Shown piece after piece: positions 11,381-21,494 of a stretch of DNA of 29,812 nucleotides. Positions within the stretch are counted from its first letter, which is position 1. Each line of letters opens with the position of its first letter. The stretch lies in NCBI GenBank assembly GCA_033557685.1, contig JAWQRN010000430.1, forward strand, positions 1 through 29,812. Reading direction: 5' to 3'. Below the pieces are notes generated by a model, which worked only from the letters and a program-made list of their open reading frames with translations, ran no database searches and was not told where the DNA came from. A program made the translations under genes and the position numbers. The stretch is from Sperchopsis tessellata (lineage: Eukaryota; Arthropoda; Insecta; Coleoptera; Hydrophilidae).

Positions 11381-11790
11381 TTATTCACAATTTCTGTCTG
11401 ACAGTCTACAAGTAGCACTTTTTTCCCCTGCAATGGTGTGTGAATCGCCAGCAAAAAGAAAAGACAATACACAGCTATCTCCTGGAAAACCTGAAGATAT
11501 TTACTGTGGCCATGGAAGTCTACGAACTAAATTAGTCAATATATACGGATATTCTCTCGGAAAACCTGAAGATATAAGCTGAATAGTTTGTCATAAATTT
11601 GCCGATGCTAGTGTTTTGGGAAGGACGTAAAACTGTGGGTCCCGTGTATTGTAGGTAAATGAAGACTACGTGCATGTAAAAGAACCCAATTCCAGGTGTA
11701 ACACTGGATGCGGCAAAATTCACAAGTGTGGGGCCAAATCCGTGGCAGCGGTACTTGGCCGTAGCAGCGGAAATAAGCCTAAGTTAAACA
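11380..11790 (+). repeat. SINE-like or LINE-tail repeat with an internal direct repeat
   Basis: The block is less AT-rich than its surroundings. It contains GGAAAACCTGAAGATAT twice, at 11484-11500 and 11559-11575 (75 bp apart, exact). It ends with a stretch (about 11612-11740) reading GGGAAGGACGTAAAACTG, GGGTCCCGTGTATTGTAGG and GCATGTAAAAGAACCC. This recalls a tail segment I associate with SINEs and LINE 3' ends in several invertebrates, where GGACGTTAAAC, GTCCCGTGT and CACGTAAAAGAACCC occur in that order. The match is from memory. I see no A or B box. Confidence 0.4.
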
Positions 11791-11956
11791 AATAAACAAG
11801 TAAATTTGTGTTTTATCACGTATAGTATATCCCGCGATAATCGCGTTAATTTTCGTTTTTTAATATCAATATTTAATTCTAAATGCCTTTCCTTCTTTTG
11901 AGTTAAAGACATGGTAACGCGTTTTTACGATTACAAGAAATTTAATATTTATCCGG

Positions 11957-11997
11957 CTCGAGTTGACCAAAAAGTTGGTATTTTTTAACAACTCGAG
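11957..11997. repeat. Short hairpin with CTCGAGTTG arms
   Basis: CTCGAGTTG at 11957-11965 is matched by its complement CAACTCGAG at 11989-11997, with a 23-base AT-rich loop. It may be part of a small element. Nothing else supports a function. Confidence 0.5.
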
Positions 11998-12126
11998 GGA
12001 TCAAAATGTTGGGTATGGTTGTGTTTTTTCTCAAAGACCCTATGTGCCTCTTGTAAATAGGAGTAATTTTCTTGTATGTAAAACGAGTAAATGTTTTCGC
12101 TTACCATATTTCCAATAGCTGTAGAC

Positions 12127-12140
12127 GTGTGTGTGTGTGT
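12127..12140. repeat. GT dinucleotide microsatellite
   Basis: About seven GT units are seen. This is a short simple repeat with no functional evidence. Confidence 0.8.
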
Positions 12141-12315
12141 GGAAGTTTCTGTTCTTGTGCGATGTAGTAAGGAATTATTAGGGATGGTAGTTGTGGATGA
12201 ATTCGAATGAATTACTCCCACTATTTTATTATAAACACATTTTTTTTTATTAAGTAAGGTCTCGTATATAATTAACTTCACGTATTTGAAACATACGAAA
12301 CTTATATAAAGTAAG

Positions 12316-12637
12316 TAAAGAAAATACGCATATATTTCTTCCACAAATTTATTATATAAAAGCGACCGGTTTCGACCTACTCAAGTCATTTTCAAGCTAA
12401 AAATATATACAAATAGTGATGTATAACAATATTAAAAAAATATGATTAGATAAAATTGATAATTCGTTGGGTGACGTGACCCTAAACAATTAACAAGGTA
12501 GTTTTATCTAATTAATTTTTTTAAATATTGTTATACCTTGATATTTGTATGTATTTTTAGCTTGAAAATGACTTGAGTAGGTCGTAAGCGGTCCCTTTTA
12601 TATAATAAATTTGTTGAAGGAGTACGTATTTTCTTTA
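12316..12637. mobile_element. Foldback MITE with about 135-bp inverted arms
   Basis: The left arm (12316 to about 12453) and right arm (about 12504 to 12637) are near-complete reverse complements around a short AT-rich loop. Outer ends are TAAAGAAAATACG and CGTATTTTCTTTA. Inside, AAATTTATTATATAAAAG, then CGACCTACTCAAGTCATTTT and CAAGCTAAAAATA on the left are mirrored on the right with few differences. The CCGGTTTCGACC next to TCATTTTCAAGC is a combination I recognise from insect foldback-type repeats. No transposase is encoded and I see no clear target-site duplication. Transcribed, it would make a strong hairpin RNA. Confidence 0.8.
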
Positions 12638-14079
12638 ATCATGAAGAACATCCACAAAACAGCTAATTTCCTTTTTAATGTTATATAAAGCATTTGAGTT
12701 GTTTAACAATTCGACTAAAAATACTTCAATACTGGGAGATACACTATGTTCTTCTGTTCTTGCAGAATAAAAATGTATTGCAATGTTTCCAAATGGCAGT
12801 AATTACCTACGGTCCTGAAGAGAAAGTGTGTAGTATTGTCGAAGAGTAAGCCCAAGCACCTGTTCACCCTATTAGATCCAACCTGTCTTACTGCGTTTTC
12901 CTAGAAGATGAAGCTCGATTTGAATAGTTATTTCTCTAAAGAAAATACCTACATGACATTGGCTTTCTTCATTTGAAGCCATCAGCGTACTTTTGTTTAT
13001 CTTCTAAAATACCTTCACGCCCTTCCACACTAAACAACCTCCAGATTGATGACTTCGTTTTATTTTTAGAACCATCTATACTACTTTCAAGCGGGAGGAT
13101 AGGAAGGATAGTTCGACCGGTTCAGATGGAGTCGTTTGGATAATTTCCATTTAAAATCCAAGAGCATATTTAAATATCCCATCGCCAAGGGGGTTCATCG
13201 GCTTACTTCTTAAAAGGCAACCCCTAGTTAGCATTACTTTTAGTTTTATTTTTAATATAATTATATTTATAATATTTCATATACTTTATTTGTTTTCGTT
13301 TCAATTTCCATTCATTTCTTTTCTGCCATTTTCGAAGTAAAAGCATCTACGGCATGTTACGCCATTTTAACGCAACCACCTCTGTAAATATGTGTTTTGT
13401 GTTGCCTAAAACGTTGCTACTTTTCAGAAAAATGACTACAGTGCGGCTGGGGCATGGGTGCTGCACAACCGCCAGAAATATTTTCATAGCCTGGCAGTAA
13501 AAACTAATTATCATTTAATTATTCAAAACAGACACACGTCCAATCGGTCAAATGAATATTGCTGCGAGTGACATAGGCTTACACTTTTCTTTCCTTTTAA
13601 TACATTGCTGACTAACTGTGGTGTTCTGTGCACAGAATACATACACTTCGGTTATCTTCGGAAGTGACTCCTATGTTACAATTAGCCGAAGTTGGCCTAA
13701 AGTAGGTTTATATTGAGCTGAAAATTTCGCAGATCCACAAAACAAAGATATTTACAATTTACAGTATCTTAACGTTGAGTTGAGGCCTGTTAAATACCTA
13801 GGTAATTTGTTTTGTTATGGTGCTTAACCGCATAAAAAACTTATTAAAGACAACTTAATATAATATATTTAAGAATTTTCGGTTGTAATAGAAATAACTC
13901 GCTGTTTTATTTCCCGTGTGTATTATAGACATATAAGAAATTTAGTTCATTTAAACGAAAAAATTAAAAAAAAATTCGAAGATTCCCATTTCAAATAAAA
14001 TGTAATAACATTTAAAAGCATAATGACGACGTGACAACAATCAATAGGTATGTTTTATATAAAATTATTAACCGCATCA
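12638..14079. other. Intergenic sequence without recognisable gene
   Basis: The stretch 12770-13200 is somewhat less AT-rich than its surroundings, but it yields no long ORF, domain or inverted ends. Nothing could be assigned. Confidence 0.4.
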
Positions 14080-15170
14080 TGTTTTGTGGTGCCTCTGAAT
14101 TGGCACTTCGAAGTCACGATAAATCCGAAACGTCTGAAAATACAGGAATATTGCGAGAATTCGGTTTTTTACTGAACTTGCTCGAAATTTAAATGACTAT
14201 CTTCAAAATGCAACCGTTTTTACAGCCTCTTCCAAGGAAAGGCCTTTTTGCCTTCTAAACCGCAACATGTGGTATGTCTTAAAAAAAAATACGAAAGAAA
14301 TAGACGAGGCACCATTTCTTGCAGTAGACAGATATAACAACAGATGTTTCTGCAAAATTTCAATTAGTAACGATTTTCCGATATACCACAAAAGATGGTC
14401 AACCAGTTGAATGTTCTGCAGTGTTTTGCTACCATCGAAACGTTGACTGAATCGTTTTTAAGTTACAACGGAGCCTCGGTAATGAGTGGACAACTTGGAG
14501 GAGTTCAGGTTAAAATTAAAGCAAACTATGGCAATTCTCATTTCGTGCATTGCAATGTACACCAATTTAATTTTTTGATGTTAAAGGTGAGTTCTGTGAA
14601 TCCTCAAATTCGAGTTCACTTTGGTAATTTATATGCCATTCCTGGATTTATAGCTATTCGTCCCAACATGCAGATGTGCTCAACAAAGTTGTGGGAAGAA
14701 TATTTGGACAGTTGAAAGCGTGTCTAAATATCGGGAGTCGCTTAATGAGTGTATGAAAGTAGCAGCGGAAGATTTTAACGCAAAAGTTAGCAGTCAGATA
14801 TACGAGGTATTTTACAAGATCTTATTTTAATTTTTTGGTTAACATTTTTCCAAAATGTTATACCGCATGAAGATATTCTATTTAATCAGTTTCAAAAGAA
14901 GAAAACCAATCCAACAAAAGTTAAAACATACACAAGTATTTTTGAACAGAGCATTACAATTATATTATTAACGGAGCTATAAATTTAAAGACCGTTCAAA
15001 CAGAGGCAAAGAGAAAATGTCCTAAAAATTGTAAACAAGATCACGGTGTTCTTGCTTTGGAAGTATATGATATAATTTTAAATAATGTTTTGCCTTTGCA
15101 AATCACATAGCAGCTGCAACTTATTTCGGAAAAATTTGAGCATAATTTTGATAAATTTCTCTGATAAGCA
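14080..15170 (+). pseudogene. hAT (ZMYM1-like) transposase relic
   Basis: Frame-shifted blocks follow the order of hAT transposases related to the ZMYM1/zinc-finger MYM-like group. LALRSHDKSETSENTG lies at about 14098-14145, TDVSAKFQLVTIFRY at 14341-14385 and GQPVE just after it. SYNGASVMSGQLGGVQ lies at 14461-14508, FVHCNVHQFN near 14543-14575 and FWLTFFQNVIPHEDI at 14832-14880. A later LQLISEKFEHNFDKFL is near 15110-15160. The DGASVM motif reads NGASVM, and the DETTDVS block reads TDITTDVS, so catalytic positions appear changed in addition to the frameshifts and stops. The N-terminal zinc finger and C-terminal dimerisation region are missing or unreadable. No matching terminal repeats were found. 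Confidence 0.8.
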
Positions 15171-17234
15171 GTTAACCTTCCTAACGGGTACAAAACACAG
15201 GATTTAATTAATTGATTATATGTTATTTTCGAGTAAGTAATTTAGCTGTATTATTATATTATTGACATAAAGATAAGTATTATTTTGTGTTGAATATTAT
15301 AGCCTTTAAAACAAATTAAATGAAAGGATGGTTAATTAATCAACAGCTGTAGGCATACCGCGGGCATCGATTTGAATCTCACTTCACATGTCACTAATTC
15401 GTGCGAGGCCTAGATAACCAGTTTGAGGTTAGTTTTTGTATTCAGGGAATGCTAAATATAATCATAATTTTTAAATATATATGTAATTGAAGATAACTAG
15501 TGTTCTACAAAAGTTGCGGACTATTCAATTAAAAAGTTTTGTGTTAATCAGCGATATCTTATCTTTTAACGAAGTTCTACGGTAGCTAACTCTTGGAAGA
15601 CAGTGGAAATGACATACGTTACAAGAAGGGCTGTGACTTCGGGGCTTCCCCTTTATTAACATTTACGTGGCGTGTTATTCAAAGAACCTGCTCCATCTTG
15701 TTACATCAAGCAGTACGTTAATAGGCGCACGTGAAGTAAAAGTTTGAAGCCGAAAGTATTTTTTAAACGTAAGTTATCACTTTTAGTAATTACAATCATC
15801 AAAATGATGCAATTAAGATATTTTGTGCTAATGAAGTTATTTATTAGCAATAATATTAAGGTAATATGTGTATTCCATAACTGAATATTTGTGGTTACAG
15901 TGTACACAATTTATTTTCTTACAAATCTTTAGAATGAGGTTATGTACTAAGAACATTCTAAAAATACATTTACCAATGTATTTTTACGGCCACGTTTATT
16001 TAATTATTTAGATATTCAACTTTTTGTAGTAACGTCTTGTAATACTAGTGTATGTGAACCACAGAAGGAATTATCAGATTTTTTTAACATAGTGCAATAG
16101 AAACGAAGTATAATTTTACATTATAATCTGTGTATTATCCTTATTATCTAGTGAAGGACATTCCACTGATGTACTCTGCTCCAGTTGTGAAAATTATATT
16201 TAATGGAGGCTTTTTCGAAATATAGTTGCTGTTTTTCATTCTGTTGATGTTCCATGATTCATTTTTATTGTTTGTGAATCATTTTTCCGTACAGGGGGGC
16301 ATCATTACCAATGGGGTGACAGATACACAGTATTATATCGAACAATTGTAGGGGAGATTTATTGGGTAATTTAATGATTATAGGTGCAACTTTCTTTAAT
16401 GGGCCACCTTGCAAAATGAAATATCCTGTTTTTTTTATAGGATGCCCATGTACATTAAACCGATTGAAGTCAGATGAGTCAGTAGGGCAAAATTTGTATG
16501 TGTCCTTCTAAAATGTCATGTAAGAGTATCGAAACTTTTGCAATTTACATTTAAAATTGTTATACATTATGTTTTAGAGGATCATTAAAATTACTGCTTT
16601 TGGGATATTAAATCGAATTTTTTGAAGACCACGATATTTAAATTTACTGAAATAGTCGTAGTACTTGTGCGGAGGTTCCTGGCACATTAGCTGCTTGTTG
16701 TTTTTTTCCTGTAAATTGTCAATATTGTTAATATCTCTAGGGGGACAAAGGTAATTGTGAATTTACTATACCTAAAGGATATATGGTTTAATTAATAGTA
16801 CCACTGAGCAGTCTTTTTCATATTTTTTTGAAGAATTGCTTCTTTGTAATGCAGGGGAAGTCCTCATCCTTGTGGGAACCCCAGTATTTAACAACTGTTA
16901 TATCAAGTTTGGTAGTTGTGTCCAGGGGGTTACCGCGGGAAGAGGGGTTCCCCTGCGTTTCTCAATAATATTCTGAGGATTAAACATTAATTGTAATCAA
17001 GTAATTGTAAGATTTATCAAGTTCACACAATATAAGCAATCTCTTTGGAATCCACATTATCTTCGCTTCTTTATAATTTCGATATAGATTAAAATTACAA
17101 TATTTTTTTCACTAATAGTTTGTTTTGTGCATGCAAGTTTTTGTGAAGTGAAGTTAATTAAAATAAATATAAAACTTTTATACAAACAACGAATTCCTGA
17201 GGTTATGTGTATTCTGAAGTATGTAAAGTAGTTA
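15171..17234. other. Intergenic AT-rich sequence without recognisable gene
   Basis: No ORF with a recognisable domain is present. A small inverted pair GGGAACCCC (16874-16882) and GGGGTTCCC (16944-16952) lies in the only GC-rich patch, but it is not connected to a known element. Confidence 0.45.
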
Positions 17235-18180
17235 GGGGGGAAACCACATTAGGAGACTCCTTTTCACTGATTTTTTAGGATTTTTTTTGGGTGGGAAGAA
17301 TTAATCAGAATTCAATCAAATTTTGACATCATTTTATTCCTATTTCAAACAACTTTTGTGAATTTTTTTGAATAATTTCAGCCAAAAATAACAAAGTTGC
17401 ACACTGATGTCCGCTGAAGGTCATAAGTAGAGTTCTTAAATTGAGGGACGTGTAGCCATTCCAATTTTCATCTGAAATCAAAAAGGTTTTCATTTTACAT
17501 TAATAACTTATTTTCTAAGAATATGAACCGCAATGCAGGTGAAAATAATGAAAATTAAAAATTTTGCAGACGTTGGAAAAATTTACTTCAATTTTCATCA
17601 TTTTTTTTTTCACTAAATATGCAAAAAAAAAAAACACCCTTAAAAATCCTGATATCTCTAAAGTGGGTTCATATATTTCGTAATTTCATAAAGAACCATA
17701 CTATCAATTTTCATAATGATCGGTTTTTTACTTTTTGAGTTAGACTTCCCACAAATGTGAAAAGTCATTTTGAGAAAATCGCGTTTAAAAAAAAAATTCT
17801 CGAAAACTAGAAATTTAAGGAAGTGAACAATAATGTAAAATGCTCACCGATTAATCTGCGATTCCAGCACCATATATTAATCCTTTTTCTAGCCTGTTCT
17901 AGTACCTTATATACCGTTATTTGAAAAGAAAGATACAAAGGTTCCGCTAAAAGGCTAAGTAAGTAAATAAAGGGACTACCTGAGGTAGTGCGCCGCCCTA
18001 CTTGCTGTGCGCTCGAGCCTGTAGCCTGTACCCGATGAGCGGTTGGTTCTATACTCATAAAATCCAAACGAATGCGAATTTCGCTTTGAAAATTTGAGAG
18101 CGTATTCTTGGATAGTTAAGCTAATGATTTGTGCAATAAAAAAATTGGATTTTTTGAACCTCCTAATGTGGTTTCCCCCC
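17235..18180. mobile_element. 946-bp DNA transposon/MITE with perfect 21-bp inverted ends
   Basis: The left end GGGGGGAAACCACATTAGGAG (17235-17255) has an exact reverse complement at 18160-18180. The sequence TTA flanks both sides (17232-17234 and 18181-18183), and the right flank extends to TTAA. A three-base TTA duplication with G-starting ends fits PIF/Harbinger-like elements. A damaged TTAA duplication would instead fit Kolobok or piggyBac-like families. The interior has long A and T runs, a TTTTGAGAAAATCGCGTTTAAA string at 17768-17789, and a GC-richer patch at about 17980-18070. No transposase could be read, so it is probably non-autonomous. Identical termini suggest a fairly recent insertion. 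Confidence 0.85.
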
Positions 18181-18334
18181 TTAAGGGCAGCAGTGCCGCA
18201 ATGATCAAAAGTCATCCAAATAGAGAAAATTTCAAAGAAGTTACTTGTGAGGATTTCCTAACATCCTGAGCATTATAGTCCTTTTAATCTGTACCTTTTG
18301 AACAGATAGAAAACATAAACATATATGAATTAGA

Positions 18335-18760
18335 AAGCTGTGGTGCTGGGAGATTATAATTGTGATTTTTATGAGGACTGGAAAGGAGGCAACTGTAATA
18401 CTAAGCCTTACGCATTCCTATAACTTGTTCAGACAGTATATAAAGTATACGAATGACAAAGACTTTCAGGAAATGCAAAGGTAAAATATTTGTTAATTTG
18501 TTTTATTGCCCATATGTTTCTGAAGTAATAGCTATGGCATTATCTGATCACGAAAGTCACAAACTGTTCATGTTCATATCCAAGGAAGCTGAAGTATGTG
18601 TCGCATCAAGAAGTTATTCATAAGAAAATATTAACAATTTCATACAAGTTGTTTCAGTAACAAACTAGGACCAAATTTACGCTAACAAAAATGATGCTGA
18701 AAGCTTTAAAACTACAAATGGAGGTCGAGTCAAATTTTCCAATAAAACTTAGAAAGCTGG
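18335..18760 (+). pseudogene. LINE endonuclease C-terminal scrap
   Basis: Broken frames read LGDYNCDFYED (about 18346-18378), matching the GDFN-x-D box of LINE apurinic-type endonucleases. ALSDHESHKLF follows (about 18537-18570), matching the SDH catalytic block. An ENINNF-like segment and a W-to-stop YANKNDAES segment come next, as in the linker before the reverse transcriptase. All catalytic residues are in separate frames, so this is a relic. No reverse transcriptase follows. Confidence 0.6.
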
Positions 18761-19026
18761 ATGGCAGATTCTTTGAATTTGGTGAGGAGCTTAGGGAAAT
18801 GAGAAAAATTCTTCATAACCTGCAATAAATGCACCATTGATATCAAGCAGAGGGCACAAAACCCCTCTTAACCCCTTAACTCGTGCTTTTTTGAAAAAAA
18901 GCTTAAAATTAAGCAGTTTTTATCCATGGAAATCTTTATTTTAACATATTATTGTACAATACTTTCATATATGGAGACCGAATGTAAAATAAATTCATCA
19001 AAAATATTTTATTTCTTCAAATTATA

Positions 19027-19200
19027 TAGGGGAGACCGGGGCAATTCGTGACATTTCGCTTTTACAAATTTCTCCTGAGAACACTGTTATAGATATGAAA
19101 TAATCAGGTGTTTTTTAATGGTTTAACCCTCTAGTTTGATAAAAAAAATTTATTGTTGTCTCGTGTCACGAATTACCCCGACACCGGGGTAAATCGTGAC
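19027..19200. repeat. Terminal region of a pogo-like transposon with three 17-base motifs
   Basis: The end reads GGGGAGACCGGGGCAATTCGTG from 19029, next to TATATA. The motif CCGGGG(C/T)AA(A/T)TCGTGAC occurs at 19036-19052 (plus), 19164-19180 (minus, one mismatch) and 19183-19199 (plus). Such subterminal copies are what one expects of transposase binding sites. The broken transposase begins shortly beyond in the opposite orientation, so this is that element's 3' end. Confidence 0.7.
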
Positions 19201-19376
19201 AATCTGTTGTAATACTCGAATCTATCCTGTTTTAATGACTTTATTCAAAACTCACAACATTAATTTACTTGGAAAACATTTTTATTGACCAAACTTTACA
19301 TGAAACAAGATGAAGATGACTTTTCTCGGACGTCCACGTTGTCTGCGAGCTGGATGCTCCTTGGATGGCTTCTCCC

Positions 19377-20038
19377 TTACATTCTTTTTTTATTTTTGGA
19401 TTTATGTGTTTGCTCCTTAATCAGTGTGTCCACTTCGTTGGCGTCAGTCAGAATTGAAGTCTTCCTGCATTTTCGCCCTCTTTTTGTGACCGTTCTTTTG
19501 CCAGCTTTTGGCAACAATCGAATGGATTGAAGGGCCTGAGCGTGGGGAATGTCATCGTCGCTGGTGTTCGAGCTTGAGGTCTTGGACATATCATTTTCGC
19601 TAGACGATCCTGGCCGTGATTGGTCTTCTTCACTCCATGCTCTATTAGTGACATGACTGGGCAAGAAATCAATTTCTTCCAAAACGTCTGGATTGAAAGG
19701 AAAGATTCCTGTAGTTCGAAATCCAGATCTGATGTTTGAATTTGTTACGGCTAAAGGCAACACTGAGGTGATCATCGTTCTCCCAGGATTGTTCAACATC
19801 CAATAATCGCAATGATTATTATAAGATATTTTTTAATGGGCCAAAAACACTCCTATCCAGGGATTGGAGTTGATGTGAACAGTGGGGCGGCAAAGATATA
19901 ACTGATATGATGCTGTTGACAAAACTGGAGGGCATCAATTGAGATATGAGATTGATGATCGTCCAGAATTAAAAGCAATCTTGCCTGTGCTCCTGACGTT
20001 CTTTGAAAAGATAAAGTAACATGAACCAGGCATAACAC
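19377..20038 (-). pseudogene. pogo/Tigger-like (DDE_1) transposase relic
   Basis: From 20038 the minus strand reads ARLLLILDDHQSHISIDA, the LILDNHxSH catalytic Asp block of pogo-type DDE_1 transposases. After a deletion it resumes near 19803 with WMLNNPGRTM, SGFRTTGIFPFNPDV and DFLPSHVTNRAW, then an acidic/serine stretch and a basic tail with KAGKRTVTKRGRKCRKTS and ILTDANEVD. That order matches the C-terminal half of insect pogo-derived transposases. The block that should carry the third catalytic residue (a LQPLDVSVF-type motif) is missing between about 19800 and 19855. The N-terminal helix-turn-helix is cut off where the LINE fragment begins at about 20041. Confidence 0.82.
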
Positions 20039-20040
20039 AT

Positions 20041-20959
20041 CAGGTGGCAGGTATATATGTCATGCGGTTTCACAGGGATCTATATGGGGCCCTTTGTTGT
20101 TGGTGAACTAAAAAAATCAAAGGAGGAAAGTAGAGAGGTTCAGTGCACATTTTTTCCTGTTATGGCACACAAAACGCTGAGTTTGACAGTGTGAAGTTTT
20201 TGAGTTACTGGTTGGACTCTAGGCTTACTTGGGAAACTCATATCCGTGGTTTTTGTAATAGATTGCCATGGAGTACATTTGCAATCCGAAAATTAATTCA
20301 GTTAATTTAGAGACTGCAAGTGTGGCATATTATTGGCTTTGCCATTAACAGTTGTCCTATGGACTGTTGCTGTAGGGCACGTCTAGCAATCTAAAAAATG
20401 CTATTATCAAGCAGAAGAGAATCATTCGTATACTGGCATCAGCACCTACCATAGAGCATTGTAAGCCCCTTTTTAGGAGACTGGAGATCATGACTCCCAG
20501 CAATGTACAATTACTTTGTCTTGCTGCACTAGAACCAGCAAAATCAAACTCTTGAGGATGTACAACATGCCTACAATACATGGGCAAGGGACAGCTTTTC
20601 ATATCGTGGTACATAAGAAGAGGCAGCAGATCAGCTATTAACTACTGGGGATTCATATTCCTTATCAAAATCCCACAGTAGAGCCGATGAAAACAATTAA
20701 ATGAGAGATCACGGAGGTTTTTGATTGATGTGGTTCTGTATAAGTTTGAGGAATACCATGAACTGCGATATGCATGCATTGTGATATAACGTTTTATTGT
20801 GAATTTCTTATATACTGTATTTTTATATATTTTGTGTTTTAAATGTGTCTTTGTTTATTTTATGCTGTAAATTTAATATAGATATTGTATTTTTGTTATT
20901 CATATTTTGATTTTGTTAAAATATTTGTAATATTTTCGCAGCAAATAAATTGATTGATG
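20041..20959 (+). pseudogene. CR1/jockey-like LINE 3' end
   Basis: Frames read VSQGSIWGPLLL (about 20069-20104, from a GVPQGSILGPLLF motif). After an internal loss that removes the YADD box, FLSYWLDSRLTWETHI (about 20200-20246) and CNRLPWSTFAIRKL follow. Shifted frames then give SNLKNAI, QKRIIRILASAP, EHCKPLFRRLEIMT and INYWGIHI, the C-terminal part of CR1/jockey LINE proteins. The 3' end is the simple tail GCAAATAAATTGATTGATGG (20941-20960), the kind of short tandem end seen in CR1-type LINEs. It abuts the pogo relic, but I do not see pogo sequence resuming on the right. Confidence 0.72.
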
Positions 20960-21494
20960 GAAGTTTATACACATAATTTGTGTTGGTTCTTACTTGATTG
21001 TTAATCCTATGACATTTGGGAATTGGTGAGTGGCTGAGGATTGTTCGGGTAAATTTCGGATACATATTGAAAGTAGGGAACTCTCGATTTCGACAACGTG
21101 AAAAATTATTTAAAATCTTAAATAACCAACCGAGTAAAAGTGGGATTTCTGTTAATAAAAGTACAAACAGATAATTGGGGATATTTTAAAAAACAGCACC
21201 TATTGAAATGAGGAAAATTTACTTGAATTGGTCACTCCTTTGAAATGGGATTTAATTTTGTTATTATTGATAAGTGTTGAACACAATATTTTATGAACAT
21301 GGATTAAAATGATGCAATAGCACCAGCAATATTGTTAGGTTTGGTTGGTTGGTTTTTAGGCTTATCAGCATCTAGGCTATTAGCACCAACTTGTTGGTTT
21401 AGCATTAGGTTTTGAAATAGTAAATTAGTGTTATGTTTGCAGTGTATTATACATAAGGGTGTGAAAGTACAAGTGAATGTGAACTTGGATTAAC
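20960..21494. other. Flank upstream of the PHD ORF
   Basis: No gene is seen. At about 21335-21400 the sequence GGTTGGTTGGTTTTTAGGC and following bases have the look of a degraded short repeat, but I cannot name it. An in-frame TGA lies 12-15 bases before the ATG at 21495. Confidence 0.35.

Noticed and set aside
11985..12344. 119-codon minus-strand ORF with His/Thr-rich segment
   Set aside because: It runs through a GT microsatellite and the edge of the foldback element; no domain.
15340..15400. Possible tRNA-derived B box (ATTTGAATC)
   Set aside because: Two or more mismatches to the consensus, no A box at the right spacing, and no cloverleaf.
16874..16952. GGGAACCCC / GGGGTTCCC inverted pair
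   Set aside because: Nine-base arms with a 61-base gap and no flanking duplication; too little to call an element.
17807..18215. Two minus-strand ORFs (86 and 79 codons) across the right half of the inverted-end element
   Set aside because: No transposase motif, and one crosses the element boundary; considered chance ORFs.
18868..18886. TTAACCCCTTAACTCGTGC as a piggyBac-type end
   Set aside because: No matching inverted end was found nearby, so it remains a short coincidence.
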